Below are positions 1 through 10,191 of a DNA stretch of 64,000 nucleotides, piece by piece. This DNA comes from Rhodoferax ferrireducens (lineage in GTDB: Bacteria > Pseudomonadota > Gammaproteobacteria > Burkholderiales > Burkholderiaceae_C), in the NCBI GenBank assembly GCA_002083775.1, contig MTEI01000001.1:186001-250000 (forward strand), read 5' to 3'. The notes under the pieces are model-generated. The model made no database searches, had not been told where the DNA came from, and saw only the letters and a list, made by a program, of their open reading frames with translations. Positions within the stretch are counted from its first letter, which is position 1. Every line of letters begins with the position of its first letter. The position numbers were made by a program, and so were the translations under genes.

Positions 1-264
1 CGAGGTGGTTTCAACCCCGAAGTAGCCCAGAATCGCCACCACCAGAATGATGTTCAGCGCCACCGTGATGAAATTGACCAGGTAGCGCTGTACTGTGGGG
101 TCCACCTGCTGGCGCGTCATGGCAGCACCCACCAGCCGGGTCACCATGCTGATCAACCAGCGGCCCACCACAAAGACCGCGATGGCGCCCAGCGCCTTCA
201 GGCCAAAGGCCACCAGAATGGGCTGTGCCTGCGACATCCAGCCGCCAAGAGTGTTGGTATCCAT
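1..264 (-). CDS. MscS-family mechanosensitive channel, N-terminal part
   Basis: The minus strand from ATG at 264 runs open to the window edge and gives 88 residues, starting MDTNTLGGWMSQAQPILVAF. Two hydrophobic segments are visible (about residues 12-35 and 65-82), separated by a polar stretch with RLVGAAMTRQQVDPTVQRYL. This matches the N-terminal membrane helices of small MscS channels, which release solutes across the inner membrane on hypo-osmotic shock. The pore helix and the cytoplasmic beta domain lie outside the window. The family call rests on this pattern and the phrase VALNIILVVAILGYFGVETT, so subtype is not resolved. The gene is followed upstream by a 190-bp gap and the end of the diguanylate cyclase, which reads the same way. 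Confidence 0.75.
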   Translation of the reverse strand, partial: MDTNTLGGWMSQAQPILVAFGLKALGAIAVFVVGRWLISMVTRLVGAAMTRQQVDPTVQRYLVNFITVALNIILVVAILGYFGVETTS

Positions 265-454
265 GCTCTGCTCCGATCTGTAGTTATGGCGGCCGTTGTT
301 CGCCGCCAGTTGGGTTTGCCAAGCCAGGCTCGGGTGCTGTTGCCTCACCCCGCCGCAGAAATATTAGCAAAAGCGCTGGTCAAATGGATGTCATCAAGCG
401 CTGCAAAGGCAGGTACGGGCGTGCATTCGTTCACGATTTACCGCAGCATCGCAG

Positions 455-3226
455 TCATAGGCCTGCATCCAGCTCCACCCGGTTGCGACCGGACGCCTTG
501 GCGCGGTACATGGCCTGGTCGGCATGACGCAGGATGGTTTCCTGGTCCGTCTGACTGGGTTCAAACACGGCCACGCCCACACTGGCGGTGCAATGGTGCT
601 CGATTTGCACGCTGTCAGACCCTGGCTGCGCGCTGACACGCTTGAGCCGGTACACCGCCGAGAGCGACTGGCGGATTTTCTCGGCAATGCTCATGGCCTG
701 GACTTTGGACTTTTCAAGCGTGGTGTCGAGCTCGCTGAGCACCACCACAAACTCATCGCCACCCAGTCGTGCCACGGTGTCAACCTCGCGCACGCAGATC
801 TTCAGGCGCTGCGCCACTTCAACCAGCAACATGTCGCCCACGGCGTGGCCGTGGGTGTCGTTGAGGGGCTTGAAGTTGTCCAGGTCCAGAAACAGCACCG
901 CGCCAAAATGCCCGCTGCGCTTGTTGGCCAGCAGGATCTGGGTCAGGCGGTCGTTCAGCAGACGGCGGTTGGGCAATTCGGTCAGGGCGTCAAAAAACGC
1001 CAGTTGGCGCACCCGGTCTTCAATGGCTTTGCGTGCCGAAATGTCGGAGAACAGGGCCACGTATTGCCTGGTGACACCGCGCTCGTCGCGCACTGCGCTG
1101 ATCGTCAGCAGTTCGGGATAAACCTCGCCATTCTTGCGGCGGTTCCAGATTTCGCCGCTCCAGTTGCCGTTGACCAGCAGGCTTTTCCACATCAGTTCGT
1201 AAAAGGCTTTGTCCTGGCGTTCGGATTTGAGCAGCCGGGTGTGCTGACCAATCACCTCGGTGCGGCTGTAGCCAGTGATCTGGCAAAAGGTGTCGTTCAC
1301 ATTCAGGATGTTGCCTTGAACATCGGTGATGCTGATGCCTTCATGCGCGTGGCTGAACACGCTGGCGGCCATCTCCAGGCGCAGCTGTGCTTGCTTGCGC
1401 TCAGTCACGTCGCGCAGAAAGGCAAATATCTCACCACCCGCGGTGTTGACTGTGATGCTGGCCTCCACGTCCCACAGGCTGCCATCCTTGCGGCGGTGCC
1501 GGGTTTCGAACTGTTCACGCCCGGTCTGGTACAGGCGCACAATGCGCGCGGCAACCCGTTCAGGGCTCTCGGTGGCTTCCAGGTCCAGCACCGACATCTG
1601 CAGCAACTCGTCTTGCGTGTAGCCCGACATGGCGCAGTAGGCCGGGTTCACCTGCAGCAGCCGCCCCTGCCGGTCAGTGCGAAAAAACCCGTCCAGCGTG
1701 GTTTGCAGCACGCCCTGCAAGGCCACATAACTTTGTTGCAGGGTTTCCTGGATCTGCTTGAGTTCAGTGATGTCTTGCAGCGACCCCACCAGTTTGCGCA
1801 CCACGTTGTGGGCGTCGCGCTGCACCTCGCCGCGCGCCAGGTAGTAGCGCTGCGAGCCGTCGTGGCGCATGGTGTGCAATTCCAGCTCGTAGGGGATGGC
1901 GTAACGCAGTGCCTGCTCAATGGCTTCGCGCAGACGCCGTGCGTCTTGCGGCACGTACAGCCTGAGCTGCTGCTCCAGGCTGGGCGCGCCCCGCGCAGGG
2001 TCCAGGTGGAAAAAGTGGAATAGCTCCTCAGACCAGGTGACGGTGTTGCTGGCGCTGTCCCATTCCCAGCTGCCCACATGGGCCAGTGCTTCGGTGCGTG
2101 AGAGCATGTCCTGCTGGGCCAGCAGTTTTTGATTGCGTTGTGCCACGGCCGACAGCAGGGCATTGAAGGCCTGGATGAGTTCGCCGATTTCGCCCGATGC
2201 GTTCACTGGCAGCGTCAAAGGCAAGCCGTTGTCGGGCCGACGTTTGGCCAGCGCCTGCACCGTGTCCAACACAGGAGAGAGTTGGCGCCGGGTCAGCCAC
2301 CAGGTCAAGCCGCCCGCCAGCAGGGTGAGCGCCAGGGTGGCGTACAGCATGCGCTGGTGCATGGCGCGGATGGGCGCAAACGCTTCACTGGTGGGTAGCA
2401 CCGCCGAGAAGATCCAGCCGGTGCTGGGTACCGCCTTGTCTGAGGCCAGCATTTCCTGCCCGCGCGGGTTGGTGAACACCAGCGAACCCTCAAAGCCATC
2501 CAGAAAACGGTCCAGCTGCGGGTTCACGCCAGTGGCAGGCAACTGTTCCATGAAGCGGGCGCTGTCGGTGGCGGCAATGATGCGCCGCTGGCGGGGCTCC
2601 ACCAGCAGATAGCCGCCCGTGCGACCATAGTGGCTGGCGGTGATGGCGCTTAGAAAGTTGGGTTTTTCCAGGTTGGTGAGACCGGTGACCGCGCCGATCA
2701 CCCGGCCATTGGCATCACGAATCGGGGTCGAGATGTCAAGCATCGGCATGCCATGACGCGCATCCAGGTAGACCTGGCCGATGCTGGGGCGTCCTTCGGT
2801 CAAGGCCACGCGCACTGACGCCAGCGCCAGTTGCGTCTGCCCGGCGCGGTCGGCGTCACGGGGGGTGTCGGCCACGGTCAGGCCTTCGGCGTTGACGACC
2901 ATCATGCCGTCGTTGAATTCTGCGCGCAGCACCGGGTGGCTGTCGATGTTGCTTTGCAGGTTGGGCAGGTCTGCCAGCAGTTCGGCGTCGATGTCCCTGG
3001 CCACCATTTGCAGCCAGGTCAAGCGCTCGGACAGCCGTTCATCGACCTGTTTGGTCAACAGCGAAACCGTGGCGAACTGCTGCGCGCTGAGGTCTGCCTG
3101 CATGTCCTGGCGCAATTCATAACTGGCGTAAAACGACAGGCTCCACAAACTGGCCAGGAAAATGACCATGGTGGACAGGGTAACCCGCGTCTTGAGAGAG
3201 TGCCGCGCCAGAAGGTTGAGGTGCAT
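455..3226 (-). CDS. Membrane sensor diguanylate cyclase (Cache-HAMP-PAS-PAS-PAS-GGDEF)
   Basis: This 923-residue protein should make cyclic di-GMP in response to an extracytoplasmic signal. It has an N-terminal membrane helix (about 15-35), a periplasmic Cache-like region (about 40-290, with GMPMLDISTPIRDANGRVIG), a second membrane helix near 295, HAMP-like and PAS segments (about 375-745, including DITELKQIQ and DVTERKQAQ ends), and a GGDEF domain. The catalytic motif GGDEF is intact at 822-826. REVD at 813-816 lies five residues before it, the expected place for the RxxD inhibitory I-site, so feedback inhibition by c-di-GMP is likely. There is no EAL domain. A 499-codon antisense frame lies opposite and is treated as a shadow. 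Confidence 0.93.
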   Translation of the reverse strand: MHLNLLARHSLKTRVTLSTMVIFLASLWSLSFYASYELRQDMQADLSAQQFATVSLLTKQVDERLSERLTWLQMVARDIDAELLADLPNLQSNIDSHPVLRAEFNDGMMVVNAEGLTVADTPRDADRAGQTQLALASVRVALTEGRPSIGQVYLDARHGMPMLDISTPIRDANGRVIGAVTGLTNLEKPNFLSAITASHYGRTGGYLLVEPRQRRIIAATDSARFMEQLPATGVNPQLDRFLDGFEGSLVFTNPRGQEMLASDKAVPSTGWIFSAVLPTSEAFAPIRAMHQRMLYATLALTLLAGGLTWWLTRRQLSPVLDTVQALAKRRPDNGLPLTLPVNASGEIGELIQAFNALLSAVAQRNQKLLAQQDMLSRTEALAHVGSWEWDSASNTVTWSEELFHFFHLDPARGAPSLEQQLRLYVPQDARRLREAIEQALRYAIPYELELHTMRHDGSQRYYLARGEVQRDAHNVVRKLVGSLQDITELKQIQETLQQSYVALQGVLQTTLDGFFRTDRQGRLLQVNPAYCAMSGYTQDELLQMSVLDLEATESPERVAARIVRLYQTGREQFETRHRRKDGSLWDVEASITVNTAGGEIFAFLRDVTERKQAQLRLEMAASVFSHAHEGISITDVQGNILNVNDTFCQITGYSRTEVIGQHTRLLKSERQDKAFYELMWKSLLVNGNWSGEIWNRRKNGEVYPELLTISAVRDERGVTRQYVALFSDISARKAIEDRVRQLAFFDALTELPNRRLLNDRLTQILLANKRSGHFGAVLFLDLDNFKPLNDTHGHAVGDMLLVEVAQRLKICVREVDTVARLGGDEFVVVLSELDTTLEKSKVQAMSIAEKIRQSLSAVYRLKRVSAQPGSDSVQIEHHCTASVGVAVFEPSQTDQETILRHADQAMYRAKASGRNRVELDAGL

Positions 3227-3287
3227 GAAAGCATGCTAACGCCAGCAGCCTGACTTGCACAACTGTTCTGTGCAGGTCTTTGTTACA

Positions 3288-3337
3288 TTTATGATATTTA
3301 TGCCTCTAGCCCTTATACATAAAGGGCGAGCAGCTAT
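3288..3337 (+). repeat. Palindromic repeat, copy 1 (intergenic)
   Basis: This copy holds GCCTCTAGCCCTTAT, then AC, then ATAAAGGGCGAG and CAGCTAT. The arms CTAGCCCTTAT and ATAAAGGGC can form a hairpin. It lies in the 141-bp gap between the diguanylate cyclase and the DUF779 gene. It is one of about 13 related copies in the window. Confidence 0.85.
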
Positions 3338-3367
3338 AAAAAATAAATCGATGAGTGACTTGAAGGG

Positions 3368-3775
3368 TTAAGGGCTGGTGGGGCAGCTGTTGGCTGGGGC
3401 ATCCGGGCCAGGTGGGGCGATACCCAGTTCTGCCAGTTCTGCGGCGCTGAACACCCGCGATCGGGTGTGAAACGCTTTGCCTTCCGGCCCTTCCAGTGAA
3501 AAGGTGCCGCCATGGCCGTCAATGACGTCAATAATGAGCTGGGTGTGTTGCCAGTACTGATACTGCGCTTTGCCGATATAGAACGGGCAGCCGCCAATGT
3601 CGCCCAAATACACGTCGCCCGCGCCCATGGTGATTTCGCCGGGAAGGTAGCAGTTGGCGGCGCTGTTGTCGCAGCAGCCGCCGGATTGGTGAAACATCAG
3701 CTCCGGGCCGTGTTTGGTTTTCAGGAAGGTGATGAGTTCGAGTGCTGCCGGGGTGGCGATGACTTTATCGACCAT
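3368..3775 (-). CDS. DUF779 family protein associated with aldehyde dehydrogenase
   Basis: The 135-residue protein starts MVDKVIATPAALELITFL and carries the Cys-rich segment HQSGGCCDNSAANC and the stretch VYLGDIGGCPFYIG, typical of DUF779. Members are usually encoded beside acetaldehyde/aldehyde dehydrogenase genes; the biochemical role is not established. I chose ATG 3775 because TTGGAG precedes it by about 6 nt. A longer frame to 3856 adds residues with no family resemblance. It lies downstream of the aldehyde dehydrogenase on the same strand with a 194-bp gap that contains a REP-like element, so cotranscription is possible. Confidence 0.85.
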   Translation of the reverse strand: MVDKVIATPAALELITFLKTKHGPELMFHQSGGCCDNSAANCYLPGEITMGAGDVYLGDIGGCPFYIGKAQYQYWQHTQLIIDVIDGHGGTFSLEGPEGKAFHTRSRVFSAAELAELGIAPPGPDAPANSCPTSP

Positions 3776-3864
3776 GAGGTTCTCCAAAAAAAGAGGAGCA
3801 ACTATGCGCTCCCTTGAGAAAAATCGGCTTCTGAAGTCGCCAAAAAGAGGTGCCAAACGCGGGC

Positions 3865-3935
3865 TGTCATGGCGGGCTTGACCCGCAATGCAGACGGTTC
3901 GCAGTCATGGATGCCGGACCGAGTCCGGCATGACA
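3865..3935. repeat. REP-like double-hairpin element, copy 1
   Basis: The element is bounded by TGTCAT and ATGACA as an outer inverted repeat. Inside are two imperfect hairpins, GCGGGCTTGACCCGC and CCGGACCGAGTCCGG, around a central CATGGAT. Related elements are at 12076-12146 and 24576-24647. All three are intergenic. Confidence 0.85.
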
Positions 3936-3969
3936 ACCTGGCAGCGTCTGACGCCACCTTCCGGGCCGA

Positions 3970-5490
<1,521 letters not shown>

Positions 5491-5548
5491 GGTGTGTCCT
5501 CTTTATGTGTTTGATTCAATGGGTTTCCCTTGCGGGCAAGGTTCATCT

Positions 5549-5564
5549 ATCAAGTCGCGTGCCA
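5549..5564 (-). promoter_or_regulatory. Candidate sigma54 (-24/-12) promoter for the aldehyde dehydrogenase
   Basis: The minus strand reads TGGCACGCGACTTGAT, against the consensus TGGCAC-N5-TTGCA. The -24 GG box is perfect; the -12 box reads TTGA in place of TTGC. It sits 60 nt upstream of ATG 5490 and faces it. The divergently encoded regulator has the sigma54-contacting GAFTGA loop, which supports the call. Confidence 0.6.
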
Positions 5565-5669
5565 AGTCGTTGTGAATTCGCAAGCGATTGATTTAATTGA
5601 GAAATCACAGGGTGAATGGTCCATGCCCCCAGCTGTTTCAAGGTCCGGGATGTTGCAAGTTGTGACACC

Positions 5670-5684
5670 TGTCCAAGAACGACA
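5670..5684. promoter_or_regulatory. Candidate activator-binding inverted repeat
   Basis: TGTCCAAGAACGACA has perfect TGTC/GACA arms 7 nt apart. It is next to a shorter GACA-CCT-GTC symmetry at 5664-5673. It lies about 105 nt upstream of the -24/-12 element in the 312-bp divergent region 5491-5802, a suitable place for an enhancer site of the AcoR-type protein. This is inference from position and symmetry only. Confidence 0.25.
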
Positions 5685-5802
5685 CATTAGCGATTGACCC
5701 CACTCTATGCAATGCGCTTCATATCGCCGGAACAGGCTGCGCTGGCTACCATCGCCGCTCCAACACACCAGAGAGCAGACACCAGTCTGCCCAGGAGACA
5801 AC

Positions 5803-7815
5803 GTGCGAACACCCCCCACTGCCGTGGCCTTGCGCCAGGCGCGTCTGCATTTGCTTGAATATGGCGACTGTCCATCCAGTGGCCTGGACGAACGCGTGGC
5901 GCGATCATGGCGGCGCAGCCTGGCAGCGGGCTTGCTGCCTGCCGGGCGCCTGCAGGAAACCGAACACAGCAGCGGTGCGGAACTGACCCGCACCATGGCC
6001 TGCAACCACGAATTGCTGGCGCATTCCCGCCCGGTGATGGAACACCTGTTTGAGCAGGTGCGCCACACCCAGGGCATGGTGATCCTGGCCGACAAACGCG
6101 GCACACTGGTGCACACGCTGGGCCATGCCGATTTCTTGAGCCGCGCCGACCGGGTGGCGCTGTCTGCCGGGGCCAACTGGCATGAGCAGCAACGCGGTAC
6201 CAACGCCATTGGCACCGCACTGGTCGAGGCCAGCGGTGTGGAAATTCACGGTGCCGAGCATTTTCTGGAGCGCAATGAATTTTTGACCTGCACCGCCGTG
6301 CCTATTCTTTCAGCGGTGGGTGATTTGATGGGGGTGCTGGACATCTCGGGTGACCAGCGCAGCCGCCACCCGCATACGCTGGGGCTGGTGAGCATGGCCT
6401 CGCGCATGATCGAAAACCGCCTGTTGGTGACCTCGTGCCAGCGCCATATTCGCCTGCATTTGCACCCACAGTTGGAAGGTATTGGCAGTGTGGCCGAGGG
6501 CTTGCTGGTACTGTCAGAAGACGGCTGGCTGGTGGGTGCGAACCGCGCCGCCATGGAGTTGCTGCGCTTGAGCCGTGCCGACCTGGGTGCGCTGCAGTTG
6601 ACCCACCGGCTGGCGGAGTCACTGGCCGAACTGCTGTCGCGACACAAACGCCGCCCGGGCCAGCCCACCCAGGTGCATCTGCTGGACGGCACGGGCCTGT
6701 TCCTGCAGGTGCAGCACGAGGCACCGGCTTTGGCCAGCCAGGTACCCAGGCCATCGCAGACTGAACGCGCGGTGCAGCCAGCGCCTGACGCCTTGAACAG
6801 CCTGGATACCGGTGACACCCGCTGGCGTAACGCCGCCGACAAAGTGCGCCGCGTGTTGGATAAACCGATTCCACTGCTGATTCAGGGTGAATCCGGGGTG
6901 GGCAAGGAGCTCTTTGCCCGTGCCTCCCATGACAGTGGTCCCCGCAAGGTGAAAGCGTTTGTAGCTATCAATTGTGCTGCTGTCCCAGAGAACCTGATCG
7001 AGGCCGAGCTGTTTGGCTACGCGCCGGGTGCCTTCACCGGCGCGCGCCGTGAGGGCAGCGTGGGCCGCCTGCGTGAAGCGCATGGTGGCACCCTGTTTCT
7101 GGATGAGATTGGCGACATGCCGCTGGGCCTGCAGGCGCGCCTGCTGCGTGTGTTGCAGGAGCGCCAGGTGGTGCCGCTCGGCGGCGGGCCAGCGGTGGCG
7201 GTTGACTTTGCCTTGATCTGTGCCAGCCATCGCAAGCTGCGCGAAGAAGCGGCCGCCGGGCGATTTCGCAACGATCTTTATTACCGCATCAACGGTTTGA
7301 CGGTGCTTCTGCCACCGCTGCGTGAACGAACCGATTTTGGGGTGTTGACCGAGCGGCTGCTGGCTGACCTGAATCCGGGCCGTCATGTGGGCGTGGCACC
7401 GGACCTGCTGGTGCGCCTGAGCCAACACACCTGGCCCGGCAACCTGCGCCAGTACGCCAACGCGCTACGCACGGCCAGCGCCATGCTGGGTGTGCGTGAG
7501 GCCAGCATCACCTGGGATCACTTGCCTGATGATTTGCTGGAAGATTTGCAAGCACCCGGCGTGCCCCAGGCCCCCCAAGCCGCCTGGCAAGCCGGGCTGC
7601 CAAGTCAGCCAGCCCAGACCTGGCCACCGGCCACGCCAGAGTCAGCCAGCGCGGGGCTGGCCCAAAACCTGCAAGAACTCTCGCGCCAAGCAATTCGCCA
7701 GGCGGTGGATGCGAGTTGTGGCAACCTGTCGCAAGCCGCCCGGCGGCTCGGCATCAGTCGCCAGACCCTTTACAGAAAACTGGGCGACCCGCCCAGCAGT
7801 GGCATCAGGGCTTGA
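5803..7815 (+). CDS. acoR: AcoR-type sigma54-dependent transcriptional activator
   Basis: The 670-residue protein starts at GTG 5803, preceded by AGGAG at 5793-5797; an in-frame ATG at 5707 lacks such a site. The N-terminal half has the ERVARSWRRSLAAG opening and a GAF-like sensor region (ADKRGTLVHTLG, NAIGTALVEASG). The AAA+ domain has Walker A GESGVGKE (about 362), the sigma54 loop GAFTGA (409-414) and Walker B GGTLFLDEIGD. A Fis-type helix-turn-helix GNLSQAARRLGISRQTLYRK closes the protein. It diverges from the aldehyde dehydrogenase gene, which has a sigma54-like promoter, so that gene is the likely target. The effector is unknown. Confidence 0.92.
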   Translation: MRTPPTAVALRQARLHLLEYGDCPSSGLDERVARSWRRSLAAGLLPAGRLQETEHSSGAELTRTMACNHELLAHSRPVMEHLFEQVRHTQGMVILADKRGTLVHTLGHADFLSRADRVALSAGANWHEQQRGTNAIGTALVEASGVEIHGAEHFLERNEFLTCTAVPILSAVGDLMGVLDISGDQRSRHPHTLGLVSMASRMIENRLLVTSCQRHIRLHLHPQLEGIGSVAEGLLVLSEDGWLVGANRAAMELLRLSRADLGALQLTHRLAESLAELLSRHKRRPGQPTQVHLLDGTGLFLQVQHEAPALASQVPRPSQTERAVQPAPDALNSLDTGDTRWRNAADKVRRVLDKPIPLLIQGESGVGKELFARASHDSGPRKVKAFVAINCAAVPENLIEAELFGYAPGAFTGARREGSVGRLREAHGGTLFLDEIGDMPLGLQARLLRVLQERQVVPLGGGPAVAVDFALICASHRKLREEAAAGRFRNDLYYRINGLTVLLPPLRERTDFGVLTERLLADLNPGRHVGVAPDLLVRLSQHTWPGNLRQYANALRTASAMLGVREASITWDHLPDDLLEDLQAPGVPQAPQAAWQAGLPSQPAQTWPPATPESASAGLAQNLQELSRQAIRQAVDASCGNLSQAARRLGISRQTLYRKLGDPPSSGIRA

Positions 7816-8224
7816 TGTAGCCGTAGCCCTGGCCTTGCAACTGGCCGATGCGCACCACGCCTGACGGGGTGAAGCCGGCGTCCATTACAAACACGTCTTT
7901 TTTGATGTCCATGGCGCGCAGGGTGAGTTCGCACACCTCAAATTTGACGCCCTTGGCCACCAGATCAGAAATCAGCGGGCCGTATTCGATGTTGGGGTTT
8001 TTCTTGTCTTTGGCGCCGTCCATCAAAAAGTTCACACCATCACCCACCGCCACAGCAACGATGGTGGTGTTGGGGGCGGTGTCCATGTAGTTGCGCAAGG
8101 TGCGCAGGCCAGGTGTGGCCTGGGTGTCCGAGTTGTCAAAGTGATACACCACCTTGTCTTGCGCCAGCGCCACGGTGGCGGCCAGGGTCATGAGCAGGGC
8201 GGTGAAGAAACGACAAATGGGCAT
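7805..8224 (-). CDS. Exported DsrE-like protein
   Basis: The 139-residue product begins with a signal peptide, MPICRFFTALLMTLAATVALAQ, followed by a DsrE/DsrF-like fold signature (VVYHFDNSDT, LRNYMD, VAVGDGVNFLMDG, GVKFEVCELTLRAM). One cysteine (in FEVCELTL) lies where DsrE-type proteins carry a conserved cysteine. Periplasmic members of unknown function are common in sulfur- and metal-respiring proteobacteria. ATG 8224 has GGAG about 8 nt upstream. The 3' end overlaps the 3' end of the convergent regulator gene by 11 bp. Function is not known. Confidence 0.85.
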   Translation of the reverse strand: MPICRFFTALLMTLAATVALAQDKVVYHFDNSDTQATPGLRTLRNYMDTAPNTTIVAVAVGDGVNFLMDGAKDKKNPNIEYGPLISDLVAKGVKFEVCELTLRAMDIKKDVFVMDAGFTPSGVVRIGQLQGQGYGYIKP

Positions 8225-8311
8225 GGGGAGTCTCCGGTTCTGGTTTGAAAAGGCTTGAGCCTGTCTTTTTTGCTAAAGAATCATGCCATGTTTCTTGCGG
8301 GCAGGCGGCGC

Positions 8312-9466
8312 TCAGGCTTCTTTGCGGCCCAGTTTGCGGTACAGCGTGGCGCGGCTGATGCCCAACGCTTTGGCCGCATCCGTCACATTGCCGGCGGCTT
8401 GTTCCATGGCCTGGCGGATCATCGAGGCCTGCATCTGCCGCATGGGAACGCCAGCAAGGTGCGTGCGCGTGGCCAGGGCGCGCAGACGCAAGCCGTTGTG
8501 TAGCGCCACGTCCAGCGTGGCGTCGGCCCGGCCAGCGGCGTCAAACAGGGCCTGAAACGGCAAACCAAACAACTCGTTGGCATGCACGCCGGGCATCACG
8601 CCGGATGCCAGCCCTGGCACGATCTGCCGCGCTACGGTGTTGGCACCGCTCACAAAGCCGTCGTCATCCAGCGCCAGCAGCGCGTCTGCCGTGCTGCCCA
8701 AGCCGTGGCCAGGCCAGTTCAGCCGCAGCAGCAGCGCATGGCGGGTGGCCAGCACCAGGGCGTTTTCGATTTGTGCCGCGGATTGCACCACCAGGTGTTT
8801 GAGTTCTGTGCGTTCGGGCACGTCCACCCCAGTCAAATCCAGCATGCCGGTGCAGCGGCCCTGCGGGTCAAACAGCGGGGCACCGGCGCAGGTGTAGTGG
8901 GTGTTGTCCAGAAAAAAGTGCTCGCCACGGTGCAGCCATACCGCCTGCTGTTCGGCCAGTGCGGTGCTGATGGCGGTGGTGCCAATGCGCCGCTCAGACA
9001 GGTCGGTGCCAATGCGGGTGATCAGGCTGGCGCGCGGGTCATGCGGGTCAATGGGGCCGCTGGTGTCCAGAACAATGCCCTCGGCATTGGTCAGGATGGC
9101 GAAGTAGCCGGTGTTGGCAATCGCCTTGCCCAACCCCTGCATGATGCCCTGGGCCGACTGCAGCAGGCGCTGGTTGGCGTCAAGCGTGCGCTGGCTCTGG
9201 GCGGCGCTGATCACGTCAAACTGCACCGGCTGTTGTGGCTGCAGGCCGAGCTGCAGGCAGCGCTGCCAGGAGCGTTCGACCCACGGCGCGGTCAACCCAT
9301 TGGCACCCGCGCCGCCTTCCTGCAAAACGACACGGCGCGCCTGGGCAATAGCGCTGTTGCGACGCAGCGCCAGATCCATGGTCGGGGACGGTAAAGCGTT
9401 GGATGCTTTGGATGCGGTCACGGGCGTGGTTGGGCTGGGTCGGCGGAAGGGGTTGCGGGCCACCAT
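8312..9466 (-). CDS. GAF/Fis-HTH regulator of AcoR type lacking the AAA+ domain
   Basis: The 384-residue protein has the AcoR-like N-terminal signature (APWVERSWQRCLQLGLQP), a GAF-like region (AILTNAEGIVLDTSG, RIGTTAISTALAE, HFFLDNTHYTCAGAPLFD) and a C-terminal Fis-type helix-turn-helix GNVTDAAKALGISRATLYRK. It has no Walker A, GAFTGA or Walker B. It therefore cannot remodel sigma54 holoenzyme alone and probably acts as an ordinary DNA-binding regulator or as a partner or antagonist of a full-length activator. It diverges from the tungsten aldehyde oxidoreductase operon, its likely target. The start is uncertain: ATG 9379 (MDLALRR) is an alternative, and neither has a clear ribosome site. Confidence 0.85.
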   Translation of the reverse strand: MVARNPFRRPSPTTPVTASKASNALPSPTMDLALRRNSAIAQARRVVLQEGGAGANGLTAPWVERSWQRCLQLGLQPQQPVQFDVISAAQSQRTLDANQRLLQSAQGIMQGLGKAIANTGYFAILTNAEGIVLDTSGPIDPHDPRASLITRIGTDLSERRIGTTAISTALAEQQAVWLHRGEHFFLDNTHYTCAGAPLFDPQGRCTGMLDLTGVDVPERTELKHLVVQSAAQIENALVLATRHALLLRLNWPGHGLGSTADALLALDDDGFVSGANTVARQIVPGLASGVMPGVHANELFGLPFQALFDAAGRADATLDVALHNGLRLRALATRTHLAGVPMRQMQASMIRQAMEQAAGNVTDAAKALGISRATLYRKLGRKEA

Positions 9467-9687
9467 TATGGGCAGTTGTGGCCGGGTTGGTGAGATGGGT
9501 TGGAGGACTCGCGTGAGGCGCGTGGCGTCTCAATTTGAGAATTTCCAGGTCTTGTGCCTCAGCTATCAGGGTTAGTCCTAGGTGGCACGCTGCAGCAAAT
9601 GTCAACAATCGCTATGCAATCTGGAACATAGGAACGGTGCTGCATAGGTGCTGTTTCGCCCCGTTTTTTTACCCACAGGAGAGACAC

Positions 9688-10164
9688 ATGCAAAAGGTGT
9701 TGCACATCAACGCAGACAAATGCACCGGCTGTCTGCAGTGCGAAATGGCTTGCGCTTTCGAGAACTACGGCACGTTTGCCACGGCCAAGTCGCGCATCAA
9801 GGTTTTCAATTTTCACCACACTGGCAAAAAAGTGCCTTACACCTGCACCCAGTGCGACGAGGCCTGGTGCCTGCATGCCTGCCCGGTGGAAGCCATCACG
9901 GTCGATAAATCCACCGGCGCGATGGTGGTGAATGAGGCCACCTGCGTGGGTTGCAAGGTCTGCACCATTGCCTGCCCGTTTGGCACCATCAACTATGTGC
10001 AAGAGACTGGCAAGGTGCAGAAGTGCGACCTGTGCGGCGGCGATCCCGCTTGCGTGGAAGCCTGCCCCACGGCGGCCATCACCTTCATTGATGCCAACTG
10101 GACGGGCCTGAGCAAGATGGAACAGTGGGCCAACAAACTGGGCAACCAGGCAGCTGCGGCTTGA
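9688..10164 (+). CDS. aorA: Electron-transfer subunit of tungsten aldehyde oxidoreductase, four [4Fe-4S] clusters
   Basis: The 158-residue ferredoxin-like protein starts at ATG 9688 with AGGAG at 9677-9681. Four cysteine groups are visible: CTGCLQCEMAC, CTQCDEAWCLHAC, CVGCKVCTIAC and CDLCGGDPACVEAC. These give 16 ligands for four [4Fe-4S] clusters, as in the DmsB/HybA-like subunits and in AorA of Aromatoleum-type AOR. It lies 27 bp before the catalytic subunit gene and should pass electrons between that subunit and the FAD subunit encoded downstream. The symbol follows the Aromatoleum aorABC order as I know it. Confidence 0.88.
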   Translation: MQKVLHINADKCTGCLQCEMACAFENYGTFATAKSRIKVFNFHHTGKKVPYTCTQCDEAWCLHACPVEAITVDKSTGAMVVNEATCVGCKVCTIACPFGTINYVQETGKVQKCDLCGGDPACVEACPTAAITFIDANWTGLSKMEQWANKLGNQAAAA

Positions 10165-10191
10165 ACACCCCAACACTTTAGGAGAACGAAC

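Noticed and set aside
524-2023. 499-codon plus-strand open frame opposite the diguanylate cyclase
   Set aside because: It is fully antisense to a gene with clear domains, has low-complexity His/Gln/Val-rich composition and no family resemblance. Long antisense frames are common in GC-rich genes.
6958-6985. TAGCTATCAATTG in the AcoR-type gene and GTTGCTATCAATAC at 39391 in ntrC as repeat ends
   Set aside because: Both encode the conserved FVAIN segment of sigma54 activators. The shared bases follow from the protein sequence, although the codons are unusually AT-rich.
9583-9598. TGGCACG before aorA as a sigma54 promoter
   Set aside because: The -24 part is perfect, but the following GC is 9 and not 10 bases from GG, a spacing that sigma54 does not tolerate. 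The nearby regulator also lacks the AAA+ domain.
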